Of a stretch of 64,000 bases of DNA, positions 50,965 through 59,024 are shown one piece after another (position 1 is the stretch's first letter; every line of letters begins with the position of its first letter). The notes under the pieces are model-generated. The model saw nothing but the letters and a program-made list of their open reading frames with translations, was not told where the DNA came from and made no database searches. The stretch comes from Exiguobacterium sp. s48 (GTDB lineage: Bacteria > Bacillota > Bacilli > Exiguobacteriales > Exiguobacteriaceae). Made by a program: the position numbers and the translations under genes. The stretch is taken from contig NZ_JACSKC010000001.1 of the NCBI RefSeq assembly GCF_018617395.1, positions 1,674,001 to 1,738,000 of the forward strand. Reading direction: 5' to 3'.

Positions 50965-52044
50965 TCACGTTTGATCCGAGACGATATGGATGTCCACTTG
51001 TTTCAGCTCACGCATGATGACGTTCACAATCGACCCACGCATGACTTCTTGCCAGCGTGTCCTTGCCGATTGTCCAAGAATCAATTGCGTAATGCGTTTT
51101 TCGCGTGCCGCCATTGTCAGACTTCTCGTCAGTTCTTTTCGAGGTACGTTCAAGACGATGACTTCCGCCTGAAAGGACTCACCTTGCTCCCGAACCTCTT
51201 TCAAAATGGCAGTCTGTTCGGGCGATAATTTCCTTTCATCATTATGGAGGACGGACAGGATATAGAGTTTCGCTTTGAGTCGACTTGCCATGCGAAATCC
51301 CCGATACATCAAATGTCTCGCATTGTCATTGAGTTGAATACAGACCATGATCCGTTCTTGAAGAAGCGTTGGATCAGACACCACATTTTTTCGCGTTCGA
51401 TACACTTGATCATCGACTTCGTCCGCCACTTGCCGAAGCGCAATCTCACGAAGGCTCGATAAGTTGGTCAATGTGAAAAATGAGGTCAGGCTCTGCTCGA
51501 TCTTATCGGGGCGATAAATCTTGCCTTGTCGCATCCGCTCTTGCAACGTCTGTGGTGTCACGTCGACAAGCAGGATTTCGTCTGCTTGATTGAGGAATCG
51601 GTCCGGGATGCGTTCTCTTACCTCGACGCCCGTGATTCCTTTCACGGTCAGTAACAAACTCTCGAAATGTTGGATGTTCACGGCCGCGTATACATCGATC
51701 CCATTCTCTAACAACACCTGTACGTCCTGGTATCGCTTCGCCCGCATCGAGCCCGGGGCGTTCGTATGGGCCAGTTCATCGACGAGGACGATATCTGGGT
51801 AAAGCGACAAGATCTTATCGACGTCTAACTCTTTCAGTTCGTGTCCTTTATAAAATAACGAAAGAAGAGGGACGACCGGTAGATCACCGATCATCGCCTC
51901 TGTTTCATTTCGCCCGTGTGTCTCAATCAATCCAATCATGACCGAGACCCCTTCTTGCTGACGCGCCCGTGCGTCCGCCAACATCTTATATGTTTTCCCC
52001 ACACCTGGCGCGGCTCCGATATAGAGACGAAGTTTGCCTCGCAT
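50965..52044 (-). CDS. kdpD: KdpD N-terminal sensor protein lacking the histidine kinase
   Basis: 359 residues: the KdpD domain with Walker A GAAPGVGKT near 10-18 and VLVDELAHTNAPGS near 86-99, then a universal-stress-protein domain (MVCIQLNDNARHLMYRGFRMA, about 232-359). The four membrane helices, GAF and kinase domains of full KdpD are absent; the stop is followed by another gene, not a continuation. Short KdpD proteins are known in some Firmicutes and cyanobacteria. The start overlaps the kdpC stop by one base (TGATG), so it is made with the pump. Confidence 0.92.
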   Translation of the reverse strand: MRGKLRLYIGAAPGVGKTYKMLADARARQQEGVSVMIGLIETHGRNETEAMIGDLPVVPLLSLFYKGHELKELDVDKILSLYPDIVLVDELAHTNAPGSMRAKRYQDVQVLLENGIDVYAAVNIQHFESLLLTVKGITGVEVRERIPDRFLNQADEILLVDVTPQTLQERMRQGKIYRPDKIEQSLTSFFTLTNLSSLREIALRQVADEVDDQVYRTRKNVVSDPTLLQERIMVCIQLNDNARHLMYRGFRMASRLKAKLYILSVLHNDERKLSPEQTAILKEVREQGESFQAEVIVLNVPRKELTRSLTMAAREKRITQLILGQSARTRWQEVMRGSIVNVIMRELKQVDIHIVSDQT

Positions 52045-52535
52045 CAGCCTAACTCGTCGAGTGAAAGGTTCATCATCAAGACGTTGACGTACGATTCACC
52101 GTCTGCCGTCTCACGAATGATCCTCTCGACTTCACTTTCGTCCAATGAGCGCGTCTCGCTGATTCTTTTAACTTGTGACATCGCATGTTCGATGGAGATA
52201 TGCGGATCTAGTCCTGATCCCGATGTCTCAATCGCACCCGGCAGTTTAGAATCGTGTTCTGGACGGTCTGGATTGCTTTCCGCCATATTATCGCCGCCCG
52301 ATTGACCAGTGAGTTGATCGACTGCTGTTGGTCGGCCGTGGAAGTAACCTTCCGAAACGAAAGGTTGTGCGATCCACTTTGAGCCAATCTGTTCACCATC
52401 GCGTTCGATCAGGCTACCTTCAGCCTGACTCGGAAATAGTGCCTGGCCTGCTACTGTTAAAGCGAATGGATAAGCCACACCGCATAAGACCATCGTCAAA
52501 CTGACGACGATGCCTGCTTGTTTTATAGAAGACAT
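52044..52535 (-). CDS. kdpC: Potassium-transporting ATPase subunit C
   Basis: 163 residues, one N-terminal membrane helix (SLTMVLCGVAYPFALTVAGQ) and the extracytoplasmic domain with LIERDGEQIGSKWIAQPF, YFHGRPTA and the conserved C-terminal DPHISIEHAMSQV block. Shorter than the usual 185-195, with a reduced central loop. The frame opens at GTG 52544, but that is part of the GAGGTG ribosome site; ATG at 52535 is 6 bases downstream. Confidence 0.95.
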   Translation of the reverse strand: MSSIKQAGIVVSLTMVLCGVAYPFALTVAGQALFPSQAEGSLIERDGEQIGSKWIAQPFVSEGYFHGRPTAVDQLTGQSGGDNMAESNPDRPEHDSKLPGAIETSGSGLDPHISIEHAMSQVKRISETRSLDESEVERIIRETADGESYVNVLMMNLSLDELG

Positions 52536-52545
52536 TTGATCCACC

Positions 52546-54567
52546 TCACATGAATAAGTTTAAGATGACGTCGAGTGCTTTGATTCCGAGAAACGGGACA
52601 ATCACACCACCGACACCATAAATGAGTAAATTTCGACGTAACAACTTCTCCGGACCGACCGGGTCATAACGAACACCTTTCATCGCAACCGGAATGAGGA
52701 GTGGAATGATCAAGGCGTTAAAGAGGAGCGCCGCTAAAATGGCTGACTCCGGTGAACCGAGACGCATCACGTTCAACCAGTCCATCTCTGGAATAAAGGC
52801 GACGAACATGGCGGGCAAGATGGCGAAATATTTGGCCACATCGTTCGCAATCGAGAACGTCGTCAAGGCGCCGCGTGTCATCAGTAATTGCTTACCGATT
52901 TCGACTACTTCAATGATTTTGGTCGGATCGGAATCCAAATCAATCATATTCGCAGCTTCTTTTGCGGCCTGTGTTCCGGAGTTCATAGCGAGACCGACGT
53001 CTGCCTGCGCGAGCGCCGGGGCATCATTCGTCCCATCCCCCGTCATGGCGACAAGATGACCTGCTTGTTGTTCTGCCTTGATGACACGAATCTTGTCTTC
53101 CGGCTTACATTCGGCTACAAATTCATCCACACCCGCTTCACGTGCAATCGTCGCCGCTGTCAACGGGTTATCTCCGGTACACATGATGGTCTTGATCCCC
53201 ATCTGACGCAATCGATCGAAGCGCTCACGCATGCCAGGTTTCACCGTATCCTTCAAGTGAATCACACCAACGATTCGTGCATCTTCTGAGATGACGAGCG
53301 GTGTGCCGCCTTCTTTTGAAATCGCATCGACTTGCTCCTGTAAGTCGCTCGGAATCATCCCACCTTGGGCACTCACCCAGTCGGTGACGGCGGATGCCGC
53401 ACCTTTTCGGACGCGTCGCCCGTCTGCCAAATCGAGTCCCGACATACGCGTCTCTGCTTTGAATGGAATGATGACTGCACCTTGTTTTGGGGACTCATCT
53501 AATTCTCCCCACTGCTCTTTCGCGAGTGTCAACACAGATCGTCCTTCCGGCGTCTCGTCTTCAAGAGACGTCAACACGGCGACTCCGAGTGCCTGCGAGG
53601 CCGTATTGCCTTCTACGGGAACGACTTCAAACGCCATCCGGTTTCCGAACGTGATGGTCCCCGTCTTATCTAAAATGATGGTCCGAATGTCTCCCGCTGC
53701 TTCGACAGCTTTCCCGCTCATCGCGATGACATTGAAACGTGTCACCCGGTCCATTCCCGCAATCCCGATGGCGGATAAGAGTCCACCGATTGTCGTCGGA
53801 ATGAGACAGACGAGAAGCGCGATTAAAATGGGAGGAGACAATTGAAACCCTAAATAATTCGTAAAAGCAGGTAACGTCAAGACGACGAGTAAGAAAATCA
53901 TACTGAGCGAGATGAGAAGTAAAGATAAGGCAATCTCGTTCGGTGTTTTTTGTCGTTTCGATCCTTCGACGAGTGCAATCATCTGGTCGAGGAACGATTC
54001 CCCTGGATTGCTCGTAATATCGACCTCGATTCGGTCACTGACGACGAGCGTCCCCCCGATGACGGAGGAGAAGTCTCCACCTGATTCTTTGATGACCGGT
54101 GCGGATTCACCCGTAATGGCAGACTCATCAATCGACGCCAATCCGGCTACGATCTCGCCATCTCCCGGGACATAGTCTCCGGCACGCACTTCGACACGGT
54201 CTCCTTTTCGGAGAAGGGACGACGCAACTTCTTCAATCCCATCCTTCACAATCCGCCGTGCCATTACATCATTTTTGGATGCCCGTAGTGTCGCGGCCTG
54301 CGCCTTCCCCCGACCTTCCGTAATCGCTTCGGCGAAATTGGCGAACCATAACGTGACGAGCAAAATAAGCGTCACTGCCAAGTGAAAGCCTCGCATCTCT
54401 TCCGACATGATCGTATAGACGAGCGATAATAAGAATCCGCCCCACACGAGGAACATGACCGGTTGTTTCACCATCGATCGTGGATCTAGTTTTTTAACTC
54501 CGTCCCACATGGCAGGCACAATCAAGCTCGTATCAAAACGGCGTGTCTGTTTTTCTAGTTCATTCAT
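52546..54567 (-). CDS. kdpB: Potassium-transporting P-type ATPase subunit B
   Basis: 673 residues, the catalytic P-type subunit: phosphorylation motif [11 protein letters not shown] near 306-316, TGES near 158, [12 protein letters not shown] hinge near 510-521, and seven membrane helices. Uses ATP to drive potassium through KdpA. It follows kdpA by 19 bases and precedes kdpC by 10. Confidence 0.98.
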   Translation of the reverse strand: MNELEKQTRRFDTSLIVPAMWDGVKKLDPRSMVKQPVMFLVWGGFLLSLVYTIMSEEMRGFHLAVTLILLVTLWFANFAEAITEGRGKAQAATLRASKNDVMARRIVKDGIEEVASSLLRKGDRVEVRAGDYVPGDGEIVAGLASIDESAITGESAPVIKESGGDFSSVIGGTLVVSDRIEVDITSNPGESFLDQMIALVEGSKRQKTPNEIALSLLLISLSMIFLLVVLTLPAFTNYLGFQLSPPILIALLVCLIPTTIGGLLSAIGIAGMDRVTRFNVIAMSGKAVEAAGDIRTIILDKTGTITFGNRMAFEVVPVEGNTASQALGVAVLTSLEDETPEGRSVLTLAKEQWGELDESPKQGAVIIPFKAETRMSGLDLADGRRVRKGAASAVTDWVSAQGGMIPSDLQEQVDAISKEGGTPLVISEDARIVGVIHLKDTVKPGMRERFDRLRQMGIKTIMCTGDNPLTAATIAREAGVDEFVAECKPEDKIRVIKAEQQAGHLVAMTGDGTNDAPALAQADVGLAMNSGTQAAKEAANMIDLDSDPTKIIEVVEIGKQLLMTRGALTTFSIANDVAKYFAILPAMFVAFIPEMDWLNVMRLGSPESAILAALLFNALIIPLLIPVAMKGVRYDPVGPEKLLRRNLLIYGVGGVIVPFLGIKALDVILNLFM

Positions 54568-54586
54568 CTTCTATTCTCTCCTATGT

Positions 54587-56224
54587 TCAACGTATCATGA
54601 GCCATTCGGCGAATGGTCCAAGCAACAACACTGGTAAAAACGTCAAGGCGCCGACAATGACAATCACACCGAAAAGAAGTGACGTGAATAACGGCGTGTC
54701 GGTCTGAAGCGCCCCGTCGTCCGTGACACGTGGTTTCATTTGAAGGCTACCTGCCATCGCCACCATTAATAACAGCGGAATGTATCGGCCGAAGAACATG
54801 GCGAACCCTGCCGTGATATTCCAAAACGGCGTCGCATCCAACAACCCTTCGAATCCGGATCCGTTGTTGGCGACAGCGGATGTGTACTCATACAAGATTT
54901 GAGAAATCCCATGTGGCCCCGCATTCGTGATGGCGTCTTGTCCCGGCTGCAAGACGAGCGCCAAACCTGTAAATCCTAAAATGAGGAGCGGCGAGACGAG
55001 TAGTGTCAACGCAACGAGCTTCATCTCACGTCCTTCAATCTTCTTGCCGAGCACGGTCGGGGTCTGTCCGATCAATAAGGCCGCGACAAAAATGGTGATG
55101 ATCACATACATCATCAAGTTCATGAACCCGGCACCGACTCCCCCGAACACCACGTTCAACATCATGTTTCCCATCAAGATGATGCCACCGAGAGATGGAA
55201 GCGAATCATGCATCGCATTGACAGCACCCGTTTCAGCAGCTGTCGTTACCGCGCCGTAAAGCGCTGTGCCCAATGCTCCAAAGCGCATCTCCTGTCCATG
55301 TAAAGACGGGTTGGCGTACAACGTGGCATACATGAATACTGTTCCGATTACAAACAAGAGGAGCATGACACCAAAGTAAAGGAATCCTTGTTTTCGTTTC
55401 TTCGCCATCGCCCCGTAGATGAACGGCAATGACATCGGTAATAAGAGCATCAAGAAAAGATGGATGTAATTCGTCCAATCACTCGGGTTTTCAAATGGAT
55501 GCGCACCGTTTACCGCATAGTAGCCTCCACCGTTATTCCCAAGCTGTTTAATGACCTCAAATGATGCGATCGGTCCTCGTTGAATCGTTTGACTCGCTCC
55601 TTCGAGCGTCGTGACGACAGTATTCGGACTAAGGGTTTGCGGGACACCAAACGCGATCAACCACATACCGAAAAATAAGCTGATCGGTAAGAGCACGTAC
55701 ACGATGACGCGTACAAAGTCGAAATAGAACTGACCGATCGGCTTTCCGAGAATCCCTCGAATGAATGCCAGCGCCATCGTAAATGCCATCGTCGGTGCCA
55801 CGAACATGAGTGTCGAGAGGACGAACATCTGTGATAAGTGAGAGAGTGCCTCACCTGAATAGTGCTGTTGGTCTGTGTTCGTCATAAAGCTGATGACCGT
55901 ATGGAAGGCTAGATGCCAGTCTAAGTTGACGGCCCCGTTCGGATTGAAGGGCAACACCCCTTGAAAGCGAAGCAACACATAACCAATCAATAAAAATAGC
56001 AAATTGAGTGTCAAAAAATCTTTTGCATAGCCAAACCATGTTTGCTTCTCACGCTCATCTACTCGAAGGCGACGTGTGATCCTCGTCTCGAGCGCTTTCC
56101 CTACATAGTTTGGTCGTTCTTGAATTGGCACAAACCGTCTTCCGACGTAACCGCCTAAAACAGCACTAGCTGTCATCGTCATCGCGATGAGCAAACTCAA
56201 TGTGATGATGAATGTAACCCACAT
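54587..56224 (-). CDS. kdpA: Potassium-transporting ATPase subunit A
   Basis: 545 residues, the channel-like potassium-binding subunit of the SKT superfamily, about ten membrane helices. Selectivity-filter-like segments: SFMTNTDQQHYSG near 110-122, QLGNNGGGYYAVNGAHPFENP near 225-245, and VANNGSGFEG near 457-466. Ribosome site AGAGGAG, 11 bases from the ATG. Follows the tiny kdpF by 22 bases. Confidence 0.98.
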   Translation of the reverse strand: MWVTFIITLSLLIAMTMTASAVLGGYVGRRFVPIQERPNYVGKALETRITRRLRVDEREKQTWFGYAKDFLTLNLLFLLIGYVLLRFQGVLPFNPNGAVNLDWHLAFHTVISFMTNTDQQHYSGEALSHLSQMFVLSTLMFVAPTMAFTMALAFIRGILGKPIGQFYFDFVRVIVYVLLPISLFFGMWLIAFGVPQTLSPNTVVTTLEGASQTIQRGPIASFEVIKQLGNNGGGYYAVNGAHPFENPSDWTNYIHLFLMLLLPMSLPFIYGAMAKKRKQGFLYFGVMLLLFVIGTVFMYATLYANPSLHGQEMRFGALGTALYGAVTTAAETGAVNAMHDSLPSLGGIILMGNMMLNVVFGGVGAGFMNLMMYVIITIFVAALLIGQTPTVLGKKIEGREMKLVALTLLVSPLLILGFTGLALVLQPGQDAITNAGPHGISQILYEYTSAVANNGSGFEGLLDATPFWNITAGFAMFFGRYIPLLLMVAMAGSLQMKPRVTDDGALQTDTPLFTSLLFGVIVIVGALTFLPVLLLGPFAEWLMIR

Positions 56225-56246
56225 CTTTTGTCATTCTCCTCTGTCC

Positions 56247-56327
56247 TTAAAATTTTTCTGGTTTTAGTAAAGCAACCGTCAAGTAAGCGAGATACCCAAT
56301 CCCGATTGAGAGTAGCACGATATACAT
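56247..56327 (-). CDS. kdpF: KdpF, small stabilising subunit of the Kdp pump
   Basis: 26 codons: MYIVLLSIGIGYL followed by AYLTVALLKPEKF, a single membrane helix with the LLKPEKF ending typical of KdpF. Ribosome site GGGGTG 5 bases from the ATG. KdpF stabilises the KdpABC complex in the lipid phase. Too short for routine ORF calling. Confidence 0.92.
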   Translation of the reverse strand: MYIVLLSIGIGYLAYLTVALLKPEKF

Positions 56328-56331
56328 GTCT

Positions 56332-56433
56332 TCACCCCGCGTCATTCCAGTGCATCCGATCGATTGAACGAATCATCACGTTCATGGACGCCACTAAACT
56401 TATCAATATAGCGATTGCGAATAAATCAGTCAT
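56332..56433 (-). CDS. 33-aa membrane mini-protein, first ORF of the kdp operon
   Basis: Reads MTDLFAIAILISLV then ASMNVMIRSIDRMHWNDAG: one hydrophobic helix (about 4-21) and a short polar tail. Ribosome site AGAGG, 8 bases from the ATG at 56433; the stop lies 4 bases before the kdpF start. Spacing, ribosome site and hydrophobic profile argue for a translated gene. I do not recognise it; it could be a second small subunit of the pump or a leader peptide. Confidence 0.65.
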   Translation of the reverse strand: MTDLFAIAILISLVASMNVMIRSIDRMHWNDAG

Positions 56434-56486
56434 TTTAATAACCTCTTTTTTAAATTTTTTAACTTTATTTAACATTCAAGATATAC

Positions 56487-56520
56487 AAAAAACCACAGGA
56501 GCAAGAGACGGCTCCAGTGG
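56487..56520 (-). terminator. Riboswitch-controlled terminator of kdp
   Basis: 10-bp stem with one T-T mismatch (56493-56502 with 56511-56520), 8-base loop, six T residues on the minus strand. Located between the c-di-AMP aptamer and the first kdp ORF, hence the expected expression platform. Confidence 0.92.
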
Positions 56521-56553
56521 CATATCACTGCATGAGTCGGATCCCCCTAATAA

Positions 56554-56671
56554 CGCCTACGAGGTTAGCTGTCGGATTCGGGCTTGCCTAGGTTGGCCCT
56601 ACCTCACTTGAGGATTCACCCCAGTCCAGATTGGACGGTGGGTCCCCCGCTTCCGTCTCCGGAACTCGGCG
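56554..56671 (-). promoter_or_regulatory. c-di-AMP riboswitch (ydaO/yuaA type)
   Basis: On the minus strand the order of conserved blocks matches ydaO/RF00379: CGCCGAG opening helix, GCGGGGGACCCA, TGGGGTGAATCC, AGGTAGGGCC, CCGAATCCGACAGCTAACCTC and the closing GTAGGCG that pairs with the opening. c-di-AMP binding to this class terminates transcription; here it would switch kdp off when c-di-AMP (potassium) is high. Confidence 0.95.
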
Positions 56672-56709
56672 AAAAGATTTCAACAATACGTATGAAGTTG
56701 ATGAGATGG

Positions 56710-56738
56710 ATATTACGCCGATTCAAAAAGACTGTAAA
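56710..56738 (-). promoter_or_regulatory. Promoter of the kdp operon
   Basis: -35 TTTACA (56733-56738), 17-base spacer, -10 TAATAT (56710-56715); transcription would start about 30 bases before the aptamer. Confidence 0.78.
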
Positions 56739-56895
56739 TAAATTTTCATAAAAATTTTTTTGACTTAAATTGTCAGATTTATCCGAATGATTTTCGTGAA
56801 ATGAATATGATTATTCATAAGTTTTTTTATTCCTAGTTTCTTCATACTGAAATTACAGTTCAGAAAATCACGCATTGATATCCCATCCTAGATTT

Positions 56896-56930
56896 GTGAT
56901 CACTTCTGCGGTATATACCAGAATGATCAC
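56896..56930. repeat. Nested inverted repeat upstream of the DedA gene
   Basis: GTGATCA and TGATCAC outer arms, TTCT/AGAA and GGTAT/ATACC inner arms, separated by single-base bulges: a nearly continuous 35-base palindrome. Confidence 0.6.
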
Positions 56931-56954
56931 TTTCAAGTGAGTTTGAACTTGAAA
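56931..56954. repeat. Second inverted repeat upstream of the DedA gene
   Basis: TTTCAAGT and ACTTGAAA, 8-base perfect arms around an 8-base loop, directly adjoining the preceding palindrome. Confidence 0.55.
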
Positions 56955-56966
56955 TCAACCTTTCGT

Positions 56967-57015
56967 GACATCCAAAAATCGTTTAAAACTACTTTTACAT
57001 CTTAGGGTGGATGTC
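56967..57015. repeat. Third inverted repeat upstream of the DedA gene
   Basis: GACATCC (56967-56973) and GGATGTC (57009-57015) with 35 bases between; weaker evidence than the two before it, but in the same spacer. Confidence 0.4.
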
Positions 57016-57080
57016 CAAATCGATGTGATGAGACTTATTGTTGATAGAGAATATGAATTAGATAGGAGACAAATTACGAT

Positions 57081-57701
57081 ATGGAACAATGGATTCAACA
57101 AATCATCGAACAGTTTGGTTATTTAGGGGTCATGTTCCTCATTTTTATTGAGAATGTATTCCCTCCGATTCCTTCCGAATTGATATTAATTTTTGGAGGC
57201 TTCTTCACGACCACGACAACACTCAATCCGGTTTGGATGATTTTAGCCGCAACGGTTGGGGCACTTCTTGGGGCAGTTGTCCTATACGGTGTCGGACTGT
57301 TGTTTGATCGTGAAAGATTGGAGTCATGGGTCGCACGCTATGGCAAACGCTTATACCTCAAAGTCGATGACGTGCGAATGGCCGATCGGTGGTTTGATCG
57401 CTTCGGTCCGAAATTAGTATTTTTCGGACGTTTCATTCCCGTCGTACGTAGTTTGATTTCGATTCCTGCCGGGATGTCCAACATGCCGTTTCTAAAATTT
57501 TTCACTTTGACGACATTTGGTACTCTCATTTGGAATACAGTGCTCATCTATATCGGCGTCTATGTCGGAGAAAACTGGAAAGTGTGGCTTGGATACATCG
57601 AAACCTATTCACATGCAATGTACGTCGTACTTGGACTCGTAATTGTTGCATTCGTTGTTTGGATTGCACGCCAAATTTCTAAACGACGCGCCACAAGATA
57701 A
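57081..57701 (+). CDS. DedA-family membrane protein
   Basis: 206 residues, DedA/VTT core: IENVFPPIPSELILIFGGF near 24-42, FFGRFIPVVRSLISIPAGMSN near 113-133. DedA proteins include UptA-type undecaprenyl-phosphate flippases, and are needed for envelope homeostasis and alkaline or cationic stress. AGGAG ribosome site about 12 bases from ATG, rather distant. Long, structured 5' region (see the repeats). Confidence 0.93.
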   Translation: MEQWIQQIIEQFGYLGVMFLIFIENVFPPIPSELILIFGGFFTTTTTLNPVWMILAATVGALLGAVVLYGVGLLFDRERLESWVARYGKRLYLKVDDVRMADRWFDRFGPKLVFFGRFIPVVRSLISIPAGMSNMPFLKFFTLTTFGTLIWNTVLIYIGVYVGENWKVWLGYIETYSHAMYVVLGLVIVAFVVWIARQISKRRATR

Positions 57702-57702
57702 C

Positions 57703-57725
57703 CGTTTTTTATTAAACGTTTTTTT
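57703..57725 (+). terminator. Short terminator after the DedA gene
   Basis: CGTTT/AAACG stem (57703-57707 with 57714-57718) and seven T residues; short stem, moderate strength. Confidence 0.6.
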
Positions 57726-57728
57726 ACA

Positions 57729-57764
57729 CTTAAAGTCTTGACTTTAGGTTCAAATGAACTTAAA
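57729..57764. promoter_or_regulatory. Two overlapping palindromes on the terC promoter
   Basis: Palindrome A, 57729-57748: nine paired bases around TT, centred on the -35. Palindrome B, 57743-57764: TTTAGGTTCA-AA-TGAACTTAAA, nine Watson-Crick pairs and one wobble, filling the spacer up to the -10. They share TTTAGG. An operator for a dimeric repressor is likely; an MntR/DtxR-type metal regulator is a guess from the TTTAGGTT half-site and the TerC target. Confidence 0.6.
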
Positions 57765-57766
57765 TT
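57738..57766 (+). promoter_or_regulatory. Promoter of the terC gene
   Basis: -35 TTGACT (57738-57743), 17-base spacer, -10 TAAATT (57761-57766), 45 bases before the TTG start. Confidence 0.65.
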
Positions 57767-57810
57767 AAATACATAGAAGTTCACAAGACCTTAAAAAGGA
57801 GGAATAATTA

Positions 57811-58728
57811 TTGACCCTACTCATCGGTTTTTTACTTATCGTCATCTTCATGCTCGCACTTGACCTCGGGGTGTTCCACCGTAAAGCACACGAAGTCTCG
57901 CTCCGCGAGGCGTGGACATGGACGTTTGTTTGGATTGGGATTGCCATCACATTCGGAGGATGGTTGTTCTTCACGCAAGGAAGTACAGCCGCAACAGAAT
58001 ATGCGAGCGTCTACTTTATCGAAAAGGCACTCGCGATCGATAACGTCTTCGTCTTCTCACTTGTTTTCGCCTATTTCGCCATCCCACTCAAGTATCAACA
58101 CAAGGTACTGTTCTGGGGGATTCTCGGAGCAATTTTCTTCCGCGCCGTCTTCATCGTCGCTGGGGTATCCCTTTTAGAAAACTTCGGTTGGGTCTATTAC
58201 GTGTTCGGAGCGTTCCTCGTTTATACGGGATGGATGATGTATAAGAATATCGGGAAAGACGAGTCACTTGAAGAAAACAAGACGATTCGTTGGCTCGAGC
58301 GACGCCTTCCCATCACACAAGACATCACATCCGGGAAGTTCACGAAACGCATCAATGGGAAGCTGTTCTTCACCCCCCTCTTCATCGCGCTCATCTTCAT
58401 CGAGTTGTCGGATATCGTCTTCGCTGTCGATTCAGTCGCCGCAAGTTTTGCGTATTCACGTGACCCGTATATCATCTTCTATGCGAACATCATGGCGATT
58501 CTCGGACTTCGTAGTCTCTACTTCGTTCTCGCCAACTTGATCGACCGCTTCTACTATTTGAAACACGGTCTCAGCTTCATGCTCGTCTTCATCGGGGCGA
58601 AGATGATTTTGGGTGATGTGTACAAGATGCCGATTTGGATGTCTCTTGGAACCATCGTTCTCGTCATCTTGATTAGCGTTCTCTATAGTTTCTACAAAAC
58701 GAAACCTGGTTCGTCCAAACACGTATAA
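57811..58728 (+). CDS. TerC family membrane protein (Alx-like)
   Basis: 305 residues, about eight to nine membrane helices. TerC core: EYASVYFIEKALAIDNVFVF near 57-76 and FIELSDIVFAVDSVAASFA near 194-212, the two acidic repeats thought to bind metal. Family members export manganese or support metalation of secreted enzymes. The start is TTG at 57811: AGGAGG lies 8 bases upstream and no ATG is near. No yybP-ykoY manganese riboswitch is seen; instead two palindromes sit on the promoter. Confidence 0.93.
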   Translation: MTLLIGFLLIVIFMLALDLGVFHRKAHEVSLREAWTWTFVWIGIAITFGGWLFFTQGSTAATEYASVYFIEKALAIDNVFVFSLVFAYFAIPLKYQHKVLFWGILGAIFFRAVFIVAGVSLLENFGWVYYVFGAFLVYTGWMMYKNIGKDESLEENKTIRWLERRLPITQDITSGKFTKRINGKLFFTPLFIALIFIELSDIVFAVDSVAASFAYSRDPYIIFYANIMAILGLRSLYFVLANLIDRFYYLKHGLSFMLVFIGAKMILGDVYKMPIWMSLGTIVLVILISVLYSFYKTKPGSSKHV

Positions 58729-58815
58729 TGAATCAATCGATCCATTTCGTCGGTGTTCTTTCTTTGAAATTCGGGTAATTATTGAGGTGCACCACTACAG
58801 AAAAGGGGATTCAAT

Positions 58816-58977
58816 ATGTTTGATCGGATTGGCCTCATGAGTATCGGTCTCGTCTTCGGGATCATCCTCATGTTACTCTTCAATACCTTATTCGGATTGG
58901 TGTTTGGTGTCGTTCTTGGCGTCAGCCTCATCGCCGCCAACCAAATCGAACGAAACAAACAAACGACGATTCATTAA
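58816..58977 (+). CDS. 53-aa membrane protein
   Basis: Starts MFDRIGLMSIGLVFG, continues through two adjoining hydrophobic stretches (about 7-26 and 28-42) and ends in a polar tail QIERNKQTTIH. AAGGGGA ribosome site 6 bases from the ATG and a strong terminator right after the stop support a real gene. Not recognised. It is 87 bases downstream of terC, with no terminator between, so it may share the transcript. Confidence 0.75.
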   Translation: MFDRIGLMSIGLVFGIILMLLFNTLFGLVFGVVLGVSLIAANQIERNKQTTIH

Positions 58978-59024
58978 CCAAAAAGCACGCGCTCCCATCC
59001 TTTGGGAGTGCGTGCTTTTTGGTT
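58976..59024. terminator. Bidirectional terminator
   Basis: Long near-perfect inverted repeat (58976-58997 with 59003-59024) with A5 and T5 flanks; overlaps the stop codons of both convergent genes. Confidence 0.95.

Noticed and set aside
57702-57810. yybP-ykoY manganese riboswitch in front of terC
   Set aside because: The spacer is too short and lacks the conserved internal-loop sequences of that class; only palindromes are present.
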